Assembly: GCA_027475525.1 (NCBI GenBank)
Contig: JAMWFC010000131.1
Coordinates: 310,001-374,000 of the forward strand
Direction: 5' to 3'
DNA length: 64,000 nucleotides
DNA from: Macrolepiota albuminosa
Lineage: Eukaryota; Basidiomycota; Agaricomycetes; Agaricales; Agaricaceae
Made by a program: the position numbers and the translations under genes. The notes under the pieces were generated by a model that saw nothing but the letters and a program-made list of their open reading frames with translations, did not search any database and was not told the origin of the DNA. The stretch's first letter is position 1; each line of letters begins with the position of its first letter. Below are positions 1-11,900 of this stretch, in pieces.

Positions 1-231
1 CAGACACAGAGCCCGATCCAGGACCAGAATACACTCGGATACAGTAGCCCGGGACCTACGCTCTCCCCATCGCTAAGAGATTTCGAGTCTGCAATGCAGC
101 GCCAGATGGAGATGATACAAAGTATGTCGCAACGTATGGATATTATGGCGCTTGAACTTGGGGCGCAGCAGCGTGGGCACCAGGATGCGGATGGTGATCC
201 CCCGGATTACGAGAGTCGGGCGTCGATATAG
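1..231 (+). CDS. C-terminal end of a membrane-protein gene (left copy, cut by window edge)
   Basis: An open frame runs from base 1 to a TAG stop at 229-231 and encodes the last 76 residues of the protein that is longer at 54791-55735. The tail has an amphipathic Met/Gln-rich helix (the stretch around RQMEMIQSMSQRMDIM) and ends in PPDYESRASI. Left and right copies differ at only a few residues (for example Phe for Ile and Gln for His). The tail is read as cytoplasmic because in the right copy it follows the membrane segment. Function is unknown. The 5' part lies outside the window, so it cannot be told whether this copy is intact. Confidence 0.75.
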   Translation, partial: QTQSPIQDQNTLGYSSPGPTLSPSLRDFESAMQRQMEMIQSMSQRMDIMALELGAQQRGHQDADGDPPDYESRASI

Positions 232-476
232 GGTCTTTTTTTCGTTTCTTTCTTTTACCTACGTGTCATTTTTTTCATTATCGGTTGTTTTATTTTTTCT
301 CTTCTACTTTCGTTCTTCATTTGTTTTCGATACCCACCAGCATTCTATCTCTCTTTTTTCGTGAAAAAAAAGTTTCGTAGCCAAACAAATACAAGGCACC
401 TCTTTGTATCTGCGCCACACAATGAAAATGACCGTACTCAGGTAATTTTCTTTTACCGGGCAAGTCGGAGTAATTT
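1..476 (+). repeat. Left copy of a ~475-bp direct repeat (gene 3' end plus 3' flank)
   Basis: Bases 1-476 match 55505-55979 with few differences, covering the end of the coding region, a T-rich 3' flank and the sequence up to a shared GGAGTAATTT. After that the copies diverge at once, into unassigned DNA on the left and repeat R1 on the right. The whole transposon island therefore lies between two copies of the same gene end. Confidence 0.85.
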
Positions 477-766
477 CTGTTAGGATCCTTATCCCGAACA
501 CCTATAGATAATCACAGACTTGTTAGTCTATGTCTAGGTACCGGTAATCAGTTATCGTGACTCTTATCGAGGTAGTAAATATCTAGCTCACCCTCAGTTC
601 ATGATACAAATGACTGAGGGTGCTGTAGCACTAAGTAAGTTTCTAGTCCTCAGTCTCGGAAAGAAACTCTGTTCCACCTGTAGCACTAAGTAAGTTTCTA
701 GTCTACAGTATAGGGTAAGTAAAGAGAGTATTGAGTAATAACCAAATATAACGTACCCTCAGTCTC
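477..766. other. Unassigned flank of element A, with a short internal repeat
   Basis: No credible coding region. A ~26-bp sequence (starting TGTAGCACTAAGTAAG) occurs twice with 55-bp spacing at about 624 and 679. CAGTCTCGGAAAGAAACT near 644 resembles the sequence on the far side of element A (12485-12500), so this DNA and 12490-12800 may be two halves of one older repeat that A split. The last five bases, GTCTC (762-766), are the left target duplication of A. Confidence 0.4.
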
Positions 767-977
767 TGTAGCGTAGTCTGCTATGTGGCATTGGCCACAT
801 AGCTTTTACTTGGTTTAGTAGTCGAATATTATATTATATTTATTATAAATACCTAGCTACCTGCTGCTTATTAAGCACAGCTTATTTTGTATTCTATCTA
901 CATAGTCAATAGACCGGACTGGTCTGATTCTTTGTAGTGTGAACTGTAAGCTCTCACAAATCCATAACTCTGTAACA
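767..977 (+). repeat. 5' LTR of element A
   Basis: 211 bp, TG...CA ends. It contains a 9-bp inverted repeat (GCTATGTGG ... CCACATAGC) near its start and a TATA-like TATAAATA near 835-842 followed by an R-like region. It lacks a ~20-bp AT segment present in the 3' LTR. Confidence 0.9.
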
Positions 978-1089
978 TTTTTTTGAATCCGCCAGCTAGG
1001 ATCTATTGCCTAGCATCTGACGTCAGTCACTGAGTTTGTTGACAGAACTCTATCAGCTTCTCAAGCTTCTAATTTCAAACAGGGGATCA

Positions 1090-3600
1090 ATGAGTAATCC
1101 CATTCCTGCAGTTTCCACTGATGGTGGGTGGAATGCCCACAAGCTATGGGGAGACCCAGCGACACTCAGGATGTGCAAGCATCCAATGCAGGTCAATCAC
1201 AAACCAAGGCTCAAGATTGAGGTCGGAGCACTGACCTGCCTGAGAATGAAAGTGAGGGCTGGAGAGCTGAGAGCTTGCAACATGATGGCCAGCAACGGCC
1301 ATGGGACAAGATGCCAGGGGGATTGACTCCCCCAGTTATGCAGCTGCCAGGAGGACCTCAATGGTCCAGCCAGCTAGCTTCCAAAGGGCCCCCTGATGAG
1401 GTTAGGCAGTCGACAGGTGCCCAGGGTGCTTCAGGAGACACCGAGTCATTGGTATGGGCTGGGGGACCTATGCTCCCCAGCTGGAGTAGTGGAGCCAGGC
1501 AGGCTGCGGCGGGCTCAATGCCCACCAGGATAGCGGAAGCCCACATAGAGGAGGTACCAGAGGAGGATGCCACTCCTGAAGTAGGCAGTGCAGAAAATTG
1601 CTTCCCATGCACACCAGCAGTAGAGGAAGTCCAAGAGGTTGCAGACCTCCAGAAGGAGGTGATTGAGTTGCCTAGCAACAACGATGCTGGAGCAGAGGAG
1701 CAGCAGTTGAAAACTGCATACGCTGTGCACTTGCGGGTGTTCTGGGATTTGCACCCAGAGGTGATGAAATACGCCATCCAGGTGTGACTTGAGCAGTATG
1801 CTTCTGCACATATAGTAGCACTTAGGTGACAAGGGCATGAGGTGCCCACCGTATTCAGTACTAAATATACTGATTTAATAGTGAGAGTTCTCACTATGGA
1901 ACTCCAGATGTATCTGCAGCATAAGGCCACAAGGCAATTGGGGGTGTTGACCCCCTGGAGCCACATGTCCAAGGAATGCTCAGCACATTGTAACCAAGAC
2001 GTTGGAGTCAAGCTAGTGGAAGCACTAGCATGGGCGCAGGAAGTGCCCAAAGTAAAACTGGTGAGTACCTTTTATATTCTAGCAGGACAAGGGTGGCATG
2101 AGGAGCCCCCACATATGTGTAACCAAGACCTTAGAACAGAAATGTCAGGCCTGGATGGACATGATAGCACCGTGTTTAAAGTGGAGAGTGAGGCAGGCAT
2201 CTTTGATGCTGTGTGTGCCAATGGTGGAAACATTGAGCGACAGAGTCGCATATCAATGTATGCGCAATGGCAATCTCAGGACTAAGGGACAGTCCCTTAT
2301 TGACAATCAGCGCATTGTATTTGAGGGCACTAAGCCCATTGATGAGATGCATCATCAATTTGTGACACAGGGCCAGGAGAATCAATCTTCTCCAGAACCA
2401 GGGTGGTGCAATGATCATGATCGAGGAGACTTCCTTGATCAAGATGGCACCACCAGACATGATGCTCCTGGTAACGGCCAGGATGAAGGCCCTACTTGGG
2501 ACGTCCACTGCAGAGTAGATGAGAGAAGTCACTTCCTCAGGCCACTGATTTAGTGACTAGATCTCCAGGCCATCAGGATGCATTGTGAAGCCATGCACAA
2601 TTGCCTGCATTGAGTAGTCAATGATGCCCTGGAGGTAACCTTACGGTTACCAGATGGGGTGAAGCTGTGTAAAGCAGATAGTAGGCATATTTGTGCCTAC
2701 ACAGGCACGTCCAAGGTCAGCAACTTGGAGGACTGGGCAATGGATGTATGTACATACCTCGCCATGTGCTTATATGGAGGTGACTGTATGGAACAAGAAC
2801 AAATCTTTGTTCTGCCTGAATTCTTGGCTGGAGAGGCCATGGGGTGGTTTCGACAAGCAGTATTGCATGTCAATCAGGTCCAGTATGAGTGGACTTTCAA
2901 AGGAGTCCTCACAGGGCTGTATGATCAATTTGTGCATCCCTCAATGCTACAGGATGCAAGGTGGGACTTCCAGTCCACCAAGTACACTAAGAAGTTGGGG
3001 GTACAAGAGTTCTACAATCCCCTTAACGACCATGCTCAGAACATGGCAGTATACCTGGATGGGTATACAATGCTCAAAACATTCTTGGATGGTATCCCAG
3101 TAGACATGCACTGCTATCTTATATGTGAGGACGGGCTGTCTCCAGAGGTCAATGATGTGGAGGAGTTTGTGGTGTACGCCATTAGATACAAGCAGTCCCT
3201 TAAGACTGCTAACTACTACAAGCACCATAGTGGCCACAAAGGAGAAAGCAGGTGACTACCGCCTGCTGGGGCACCCTCATGAGGCCAGCATGTGGGGACC
3301 TTCCTAGCCAAGAAGGCTGACTTGGATCATGACTGCAACATGCAATTTGTGGTATGCAGAACTCCTGTGGCGAATCAAGAGTGAAGCTGCCCATGGCTGG
3401 AGAGGGCGCTGGATGGAGAATGCTCTAAGCCAAGACTGGAAGCCAAGCCAGCCAACCCACCTGGTCAGATGGGTACTTGTTTTGCATGCGGCCAGCCAGG
3501 CCACTATGCTACCAATTGCCCTTCAAGGATGGGGGTCCCAAGGAAGGAGTATACACCCCAAGCCCACTTGCATGCTGCACATACTGCAGCCATGAGTGGG
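1090..3600 (+). pseudogene. gag: gag of element A (broken)
   Basis: The likely start is the ATG at 1090. Fragments continue through a Pro/Gln/Glu-rich part (1275-1787) and other frames to an open stretch at 2659-3255, which looks like a capsid-type Gag (GWFRQAV, then FYNPLNDHAQNM). A CCHC zinc knuckle follows at about 3478-3520 (CFACGQPGHYATNC, spacing CX2CX4HX4C). Gag would coat the element RNA in the cytoplasm. At least four frame changes separate the pieces. Identification rests on the knuckle and on position before the protease. Confidence 0.7.
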
Positions 3601-3879
3601 AGTGATGGAGACATCTCTGCTGAGTCTGAGGCTGAGCACCCCACAGACGACCAAGAGCCCCCAGAGGAGTCATCGGGCGCTGAGCCCAAGAGTGTGGTCA
3701 TGGAGGGGGAGGAGTACGTCACAGTAGATGTATACAATGACGCCTACAACAACAAATACTACAGTTGTGACAGCGACTTGGAGTGCTTAGTGGCAATGAC
3801 AGATTGGCCATCTTTAAATGATCACAACAAGAATAACATTGTGCAGATGAAGAAGGTAACTCTTTGTCAAGCAGAGGGC

Positions 3880-4300
3880 ACTTTGCAGCACCCTACATTG
3901 AAGTGGGCAGACAAGGAGTGTCTTATATCATATGTGGACATGAATGGCCACAAGGCATGGACCTTATGGGACTCTGGGAGTACCACTTCAAGTATTATGC
4001 CCCAGTTCACCCACATATATGGAATTTCCATACAGGAGTTAAACACACCGTTGGCATTGCAACTGGGCACTGTAGGGAGCCACACTATGGTCCAGTATGG
4101 GACAACTGTAACTGTCCAGACACCAGGCTCACATAGCTGAGAATATATGGATGTAGCAAACTTTGATCACTATGACATGATACTGGGAACACCATTTATA
4201 TGGTGTAACAAAGTCATGCTAGACTTTGAGCACTGCCAGATGCTAGTGAATGGGAAAGTGATCCCAGCAGGACAAGCTACAGCAGATGATACTGATAATT
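3880..4300 (+). pseudogene. Aspartic protease of element A (broken)
   Basis: The active-site motif appears as LWDSGSTTS near 3964-3990 in the frame that carries the knuckle. The frame stops at 4138 and resumes at 4147 with YDMILGTPFIW, the second retropepsin landmark (hydrophobic-hydrophobic-Gly). It would cut the Gag-Pol polyprotein. The stop between the two halves inactivates it. Confidence 0.7.
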
Positions 4301-5024
4301 GCCTGCGACATCATCATACTACACAGAGAAGCATAAAGATTCTCTCTGACTCGGCTGGCGCAAAGCACCAGCAGTGGAGGATGTGGATGAGGAAGTACAG
4401 GCTATGCCTGGGCTGAGCTCAGACCACAATGTGGTGATGATGAGCGAGGAGGAGTATCAAGCCTCTAAGACAAGAGATGAGCAAATACTCGCTCCTGATG
4501 TTCAAGAGGCAAAGCCTTCAGATAAGTGACAGCAAAAGGCAAAAAAGCCTGAGGACTCAGTGGATGTATGTCCACCTACGTCCTCACAAGTCATGTTAGA
4601 TGACTTGAGAGACAGCAACCAAGAGGTGGAAGCCTCATATTGTGAGGACACACAGTCCTTATGGGAGCTACCAGCTCCCCTTCCCACATACGACTGGGCA
4701 TACGACTCTTGAATGCCACAGGAGTAGAATGAGCTGGTGGCAGCTACATGTGCGCAAAATGCACACCAGTGACAGACAATTGTAACACCAGCGTATCACC
4801 AGCCAGCAGTGGACAAAGTGTCCATAGCATATTCCCTCAAATGTGAGGGGAAAAACCTTGTGGCTCACAAGGCAGTGATAGCGGATTCCCCACTAAGGCT
4901 GCACATACCCAATGACAGTGTTAATTGGGTGCTCGTACTTCGTGAGCAATATGCACAGCAGCCTCGACCACCAGCAGATATGGTGGAAGTCCTTCCCCCA
5001 GTACATCTGAAGGGGAAATAGAAG
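4301..5024 (+). other. Protease-RT linker of element A, no recognisable domain
   Basis: Short coding-like pieces, rich in acidic residues, lie in the right orientation, but no family motif is visible. This is the usual place for a variable linker between protease and RT. Confidence 0.4.
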
Positions 5025-6410
5025 GTGACAAGCCTTTGTGAGGAAGATATTCCTTGGTTGCATCAGCAATGGCAAGAAGAATTTGCTGATATGGTCAATG
5101 GGACCAAGGAGGAGCTCCCACCGTGGTGGGAAGTGAACCATGAAATCAATCTCATAGATAAGAACAAGCAATATAAGTATCACTTGCTGTGCTGCCCACG
5201 TGCACTCCAGGAGCAACTATGCAATAAAACTAATCACTATCTGAATGCTCAGTGGTGGTTGCCATGCACCACTGCTCAGGCTGCACCACTACTATGCATC
5301 CCAAAGAAGGATGGAACCCTTTGAACAGCTCTTGATGCACGTCAGCACAACAACAATACCATAAAGGATGTAACTCCTTTACTAGATCAGGAGGTGATCC
5401 AGGAAGATGTGGCTTGAGCAAAGTATTGCTCAAAGATTGATCTTACTGATGCCTACAAGCAGGTGCACATTTGCATCAAAGATGTACCCAAGACCGTGTT
5501 TGCCTTGATCATGGGCATGTTTATGGGCAACATAATGCAGATTGGGGACTGTAATGCCCCCACAACCTTTCAGAGGTTAATGACCTCTATATTTTGAGAC
5601 ATAATAGGATGCTTTATGCACATCTACTTAGATGATATATTCATCTATTCAGATTCCATGGAGGAGCATCAACAGCACCTCAATTGTACTTGAAATGGAA
5701 AGGTGTGAGCTTTATGCTCAAAGTATAGACTGCCTAGGGCATGTCATTGATGAGTGGGGTATACATCCTGATCAGGACAAGCTCAACCACATTCAGGAGT
5801 GGCGCACACTATAAAACTACAATGACATTCAATGGTTTGTTGGCCTTGTCAACTACATATCAAGCTTCTTGCCCAATGTTACTGCCTATACTGGGCCACT
5901 CATGGCCATGATGCAGAATGGGTCACTGTTCAACTGGAGGCTGCTGCACCAGCAGTGCTTTGAAATAGTCAAACAGATCTGTACGAAGACTCTGGTAATT
6001 TGACCAATCGACCCTAGACAGAATGAGCTTATTTGGCTCATTTGCAACGCATCTAAGACAGGCATCGGTGCCATGTATGGCCAGGGGAGTAGCTGGCAGG
6101 CTTGCTGGCCAGCTGGGTTCATGTTGAAGAAGTTCATGACTGCCCAGCAAAACTATGCTGTGCACGAGCTAGAGACCCTAGCTATTCTTGAGTCCCTTCT
6201 CAAGTAGGAGGATAAGCTGATGGGATACCCCATCCATATCATAACTGATCACAAGGCACTTGAGTTCTTCAAAACTCAGATGAACTTGTTGCCATGTCAG
6301 TGATGATGGATTGACTACATGTCAAGATACCAGTTTGACATCACCTATGTTAAGGGTGAACTCAATAAAGTAGCAGACTGCCTGTCTTGCTACTTTGAGA
6401 GTGATGTAGT
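5025..6410 (+). pseudogene. Reverse transcriptase-RNase H of element A (broken)
   Basis: RT landmarks in order: PLLCIPKKDG (about 5285-5320), KIDLTDAYKQVHI (about 5435), FQRLMTSIF, and the catalytic YLDD box within IYLDDIFIYSD at about 5622-5655. RNase H landmarks follow: FLPNVTAYTGPL, CNASKTGIGAMYG, HELETLAILE and ITDHKALEFFK (6240-6275), then ITYVKGELNKVADCLS (6340-6390). The frame has several TGA codons at positions where relatives have arginine (after KKDGTL, before DIIGCF, before WIDYMSRY), and Cys replaces Arg in LSCYFESD. All fit CpG deamination. It would copy element RNA into DNA; this copy is dead. Confidence 0.85.
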
Positions 6411-6616
6411 TGGGGAGGCTCATGAGCCTCACAAGTATGTGCAGGCAGATTGCCGCATAGATCCAGACGGGGAGGATCTACCTCTCCACCGGTACCAGAA
6501 GATCAGGGACCATGTCCTGGACATACGTGCAATGTGTGATGACAAACACAGGTGAAGTACTCGCCTCAGGAAGCAGCATGAGGAGCAGGACTTAGCCGCC
6601 CAGCTGCTCAAGGAGC

Positions 6617-6893
6617 ATGAATGAAGTCATGGAACCAGTGTCAGCTAGGAAACCTGAGTGCCTCAATCAACCCTTTACTCTGGCTGAAATGCTAGAAGGC
6701 AAATCACCTTTGTCCCAGCCACCTAGTCTGGGCAACAACGACTTCCATATGGAAGTGGTGTGGGAGTATGGACATGACTCCCTCTTCGTTGAGATCATCA
6801 CCAATCCTAACAATCACCCTCTGTTCAGGCAGGGGCCTGACAGACTGATCACAATGGAGAACTGTCAAGGAGTGGCTGGTTTGCCTTCCCCAT
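6617..6893 (+). other. Element A segment between RNase H and integrase
   Basis: An open stretch with no domain recognised. It contains NPNNHPLFRQGPDRLITME, resembling the variable linker before the H2C2 zinc finger in gypsy pol. It has one frame change before the integrase begins near 6890. Confidence 0.4.
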
Positions 6894-7437
6894 ATGCAAA
6901 CTATTGTAATGTGGGTACTGGACCAGGCCCATGCCCTAGTGGGGCACTTTGGTGCCGCACAGATGTTGGAATACATCTGTAGGTGGTATTGGTGTCCACA
7001 CATGGCCCAGGAGGTTACCAAGTTTTGTGCATCATGCACAGCATGTCAGAGAGCAAAGCTGCCCCCTGGATCTCTTGCTGGGAAGCTGCACCAGCTACCC
7101 ATGCCGGTAAAGCCTTGGGACTCCATTGAAATTGATTTTGTAGGTCTCTTTCCTGAGTCTAGAGGATTTGACTACCTCTGGGTGGTGATATGTCGCATGA
7201 CAAGCATGGTGCACCTTATACCAGTGTGCACAATGCTGATGGCTAAGGAGCTGTCATGGATCTACTTTAGGGAGATTGTTAGGCTGCATGGGCTGCCTAG
7301 TACCATTGTAAGTGACCATGACTCAAAATCCACATCACAATGGTGGAGGAAACTCCACAAGCTGTTAGGAGCTAGACTCCTCATGTTGACTTCATTTCAT
7401 CTTCAAATGGTGATGATGCTCAAAAGTAGATCAGTAG
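6894..7437 (+). pseudogene. Integrase core of element A (truncated)
   Basis: The zinc-binding H2C2 domain is visible (HALVGHFGAAQM ... CASCTACQRAK), followed by the DDE core: first Asp in IEIDFVGLFPESRGFDYLW, second Asp in STIVSDHDS. The conserved segment with the third acidic residue is garbled (SFHLQMVMM in place of the usual HPQTDG type sequence) and the frame ends at 7458. Sequence then becomes unrelated until about 8300, so integrase is split by an unexplained stretch. It would insert the cDNA into chromatin. Confidence 0.8.
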
Positions 7438-7439
7438 CA

Positions 7440-8290
7440 GATACGGTTTACAGCTACTGACCTGTATAAAAATGCGTTGGGCATGCTAAGATTGAGGGAG
7501 TCCCAGGCAGTTCCCAGAGAACAAGTCAGACAAAGAGTTAAACGGCAGGACTTGGTGGAAGTTGGTAACGATAGTTGGCAAGGAAATGTGGTAAGGAAGT
7601 TGTGCCAATGACAAAGTGCGCCTAAAAAGGTAGGAGGATGAACATGGTTAAATGCGGCAAAGAGACTTGGGAAGGAAACTAGAAGCTTAGCGACAACTAA
7701 GCTGCATGATGCCTGCCACAAGTGCTAGGCGCATAGGTTCCATAAGCGTAACTGTGGCAAGCAGGCTAAGAATGTCCAGACAATTGGCGACTATGTACTT
7801 GGTCAGCTCAAGAGAAATCTGAACCGTAGAGTGAACTGAGGGGTGTAAAGTGGGGTACTCTGTTCTGTTCTAACTAATGACAATGGTAAATATTTATAGT
7901 GAAGATGAGTTCACCATCACTAAGCGGTTAAGTGTCGCCAAGGAGCGGCGAACTGAAAAGAATGTCAGTAGTTGCCATGTATTAAACTAAATACTAAGAA
8001 GTTAATGAGAATGCTGTCTGTTCAAATAATGAGAAGGCACTAGGCGATGCCAGGCACCAAGGTGAAATGCCAAGCTGTCAGTCATGAGGAAATACCATCA
8101 TTCTAACTTGTAAGCACTGCCGCTGGCTAGTGAGACCATGTGCTGCCTGAATGATGCCATCTGTCAACGCTTGCCGATGGCATGTTGCCTGCTGTCACTT
8201 GTCATTCCTGCTGCCATTGGCGCTATCACTGATTGGGTATGTCGCTTGTTGTGTGTGGCCATTGGGAATGGCTTAAAATGGATAAAACAC
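7440..8290. other. Unidentified ~850-bp stretch inside integrase of element A
   Basis: It interrupts the pol reading between the integrase core and the integrase C-terminus. It begins near a small hairpin (TCAGTAGC ... GCTACTGA, about 7430-7460) followed by a TATAAAAATG box. It keeps more CpG than the flanking pol sequence. No LTR ends, terminal inverted repeats or target duplication were found by eye, and no convincing protein motif. Confidence 0.4.
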
Positions 8291-8299
8291 ATGCACCAA

Positions 8300-8860
8300 G
8301 TTCAGAACAAGTGCAGCAAGATTTCTGGAGCTGATGCTGAGCCTGCCATTGATGCGCCTAGCCTGTGTGGGGTCCCAGATCTGCCAATCTCAGTAGGAGC
8401 AGTTGGTCTACCTGTCAACGCATAACCTGAGGCTTCCCAAGGGACAGGCAAGTAAACTTTGCCCAAAATGGGTAGGCCCATACTGCATGCTAAATGCAGA
8501 GCCAAGCACCTCCAACTATGTGCTGGAGCTGCCGCAGGCATTACAGGAATGACAAATCATTCCAAAGTTTCCTGTGTCACTGTTGCGACTATATAGCGCG
8601 TCCAACAATGTGTTGTTTCCTAACAGGGTGACTCTGAGCCCCTATGACTTTGGGGCATGAGACAATGATGAGCAGTTTGTTGAGTGCATCATAGGGCACC
8701 AGTGGACTGAGCGGAATATGCTCAAGTTTGAGGTATGATGGTCTCTCAGGGACACAACATGGGAGCCATACTCCCATTGCTCCAAGCTGGCGGCACTTGA
8801 CCATTATTTGGAGTTGAAGGGTGTAAAGCGCCCACATCAGTTAGGTAAGTGCATTGGTGC
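8300..8860 (+). pseudogene. Integrase C-terminus and chromodomain of element A (broken)
   Basis: Read across frames, the segment shows LVYLSTHNLRLPKG (8400-8445) and KWVGPYCMLNAEPSTSNYVL, the typical GPY/F-type integrase tail. About 150 bp later it shows a chromodomain-like sequence (FVECIIGHQ, then WSLRDTTWEPYSH and LAALDHYLEL, 8675-8820). A chromodomain would target integration to histone-marked chromatin. Stops include TGA in place of Arg (FEV*WSLRD). Confidence 0.7.
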
Positions 8861-8966
8861 TTAATATGATTGGCAGTGCCAATTGCAGCTTGGCTGAGTT
8901 GGTCAGCAACTGTGGCTGAGACACACTTTCAAATTCAAAATTTCTTTTTTTCCCTTTCTTCCCTCA

Positions 8967-11900
8967 ACCATGGACAACATGCCTGTGGACAGCAGTGAGC
9001 AGCAGCAGTATTAGCAGCAGTTTGAGATTGCGCCATCAGTCTTACCATTGGCTGAAGGGGGGGGGCAGATGGCTCCTCCACTGACCCAAAATGTGCCCCA
9101 GTAGGGACAATTGCAACAGGCTGTGGGATTTCCACAGCAGCAGCCAGTGATCAGTGGCTATCCACCACAACAACTCATGCAGGGCAACTTTATGCCCCAG
9201 AATGCACCTGTGGGTGGTTTTCTGCCTCGTCAGATGGCACAGGGCACTTATGCGCCACATCACACTGAGGGCCAATCTCAACAGGCCCAGTATGGGGGGC
9301 TATTTAGCCTCCAAGCAATGTCAGGATGGAGGCAGCTTGCCTCCATACTGGCAACAGGGCCAATGGGGGCACATCCTTTGCCCCAGTTTATGGCTCTAGC
9401 ACACTACCCTGACATGGCTGGTGTGCCAGCAATGATGCCATACTCCCTGGCTTAGATAGGAGCTTGGGGCACAATGCCCCGGTAGGGTGCCTCGTATGAG
9501 GTGCCCACCAAGGAAGGAAAATCGACCTCCCAGGCAGCAACAATGCCAGCCAACAGTCCAGAGGGATGTAGATCATCCCTCCTGCCGGCAAAGACAGCCA
9601 GTGAGAGCACAAAAGCTCTCAATACAGAACAAAGCAGCAAGTCTCCAGCCGATGTGCTGACAGAGCCTGGCCAGGCTCCCCTTGTTACAGTGGCTGGAGA
9701 TGCCGCACCAACCCAAGCCCAGCTCAGAAGAAGAGTCGCATCCTCAATGCAACAAAGGAAAAGCATAGGCTGTCAAGCCCAGTCTCAACCAAGACTTAGT
9801 CCTGGCTACTCTCCTTCAATGCCTGGGGGACAATGGGTATGATGTACCCGCAGACTTGTCGTTCCTCTGCAAGATGGAGGCTGTCATCCTCATCAGTCAG
9901 ATGATGGACAATATGGATCACATGCATGCTCAGCACAAGTTTGATCTCCTTGCCCTATCAGCCACTCGTAAGTGGCAGACTACACCCCCAAGTTGGGACA
10001 CCAACTCTAGCAAAAGAGCATGTTGGCAAGGAGTGGAGGACATGCCCTCCTGCTTGACTCAGTTGAGTGTTGCCATTCCTGGCCAGGAGGCCGGTCTGGG
10101 ACAGGACATCCTCCCCTATAATGATGTCCCTGCTCCAGCCACCCCCTGGCTGATTCAGCACCTTGCTAGTGGTGCATCTGAGGTCACGTCTTCACAGCTA
10201 TTATCCATGGTATCTACCATGCACTCTGGGGAGCAGAGTTTCCAGGGCATCAGTACATGCCCCACTGAGGCTAAAACCTTGCAACCCCAAAAGGATCATC
10301 AGGGTAAGAACCCAGAAGGGCATGCATATGTTAACGTGCACTTCTCTGAGGATGCCCTGAAAGGGGCCCCAAGGGCTAACATCCCCTTTTTACCCGCCAT
10401 ATTGGTAGAGGGCCCTCCAGCCCAATACCTCCAGTGTATGTGGGCAATGGACCCACATTTGGAGAACACTGTGCCAGAGAGGCTGCTGTCTCTGCCCTCT
10501 GATGACAAATGGCATGAGAAGCCTGAAGAGGCTTATATGAAATCCCCAGTGCCACACAAGACTGCAGCACAACAGTAATCAACAGGCCAAGATGGACTGT
10601 TGGGTGCAAGATAGTGCCAAATGAGGAGCCGCCCTCCTCAAAGATGAGACGGGGCACATCTCTGATGCGCTTGGCATTGTAATCTATTGTGATCACACTA
10701 TTGAATGTCAGAACTAAATGAATACAAAATAAGCTGCTTAATAAGCAGCAAGTAGCTAGGTATTTATAATTATAAAACTATTATTATATTATAATAAATA
10801 TCTTCAGCACGGAGTTGTCTCTCCAATTTTACTGGTTACCAGTGACCAACACTGTCTTTGTCAGGCAAGAAGCCTGTGCAGCCAGGGCCTTTGAGGCCAA
10901 CAAAGAGAGCAATGCTGTGCATACACCCCACAACAGTAAGGTGTACCAAGTTGCACCTCGCAGGTTTCCTTGCAGCCCTCAAGAGCTCCACAGGCTCCAT
11001 GCACTGGTGAACAACCAGTTTATGCCAATTCATCAGTGTCAGTTGGGCTACCTCCTGCTCAACGAATTCAAACAAATGACTATGAATTGTCATCCCACAG
11101 CTCGAGACAGAGTAATGTCTCAATTACTTGATGAGGTCCCATACAAGACCATTGCAGTGCCTTTTGTGAGTTCAGAGGAGCGGGAGAAAGTCCCATGGAT
11201 GATTGCTCCTTTGTGGATTTACTGCTGCAAGGAAAGTGGGAGGCTGGCCTTCGTTGGCCTGACTCCCCCTGACTCAAAGCAACCTTTTGCTTTGGACTAC
11301 CTGGGCTCATATGCCCTTCTCTATGGGCATTCTAGGACATCCAACATGTGGACTGTGCCATGCACATTCATTGGCACAGCCTCTTTGGATTTGTGCTTGT
11401 ACACGCTATCTGCATGAGCTGCCCATCCAAGTCCACAGTGCACAAGCACCTGGCTTATGTCTTTGCATGGCCAGGCCTCTATAAAGAGGCCATCGCTGAA
11501 TATGAGGTGGCTATGGGGCAATTCTTTGTGCTCCTTTCCACTGAGGACCTGAACTTTGAGGCTCAGGCTGTGAACATCCTGGAAGCATCAGCTTCTGTCT
11601 TCACCACTTTGGACGTGTTACGCATCCTTCTTCACAATCAAATTCCAGTCAGCTGGGCTGACCATGCATACACTTATGGGGTCACCTACTTGGCCCACAT
11701 CTTCTTCAGCAACAACCAGCTCTACAATGAGGCAGCTGCCATCGATGACAAGAGGCTGCAACACCTCGATCACTATGGGACACCTCAGTCCCTTGCTCAG
11801 TAGGATGGGTAGTGTGAGGCCACCATTGGCGATTGCCAACATCTGATGCTCCAGCAGCAGGAGAGTTGTTGTGCATTCAACAAAGCATTTACCAAGAGGA

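Noticed and set aside
623..705. 55-bp spaced repeat, considered as another assembly join
   Set aside because: Only ~26 bp are repeated and the units are not adjacent, so the untrimmed-overlap explanation does not fit; treated as a natural short repeat.
978..1020. tRNA-like T-arm sequence (GAATCCGCC) after the 5' LTR of A
   Set aside because: A primer site should be the complement of a tRNA end, starting TGG. This reads in the tRNA sense and no full cloverleaf can be drawn.
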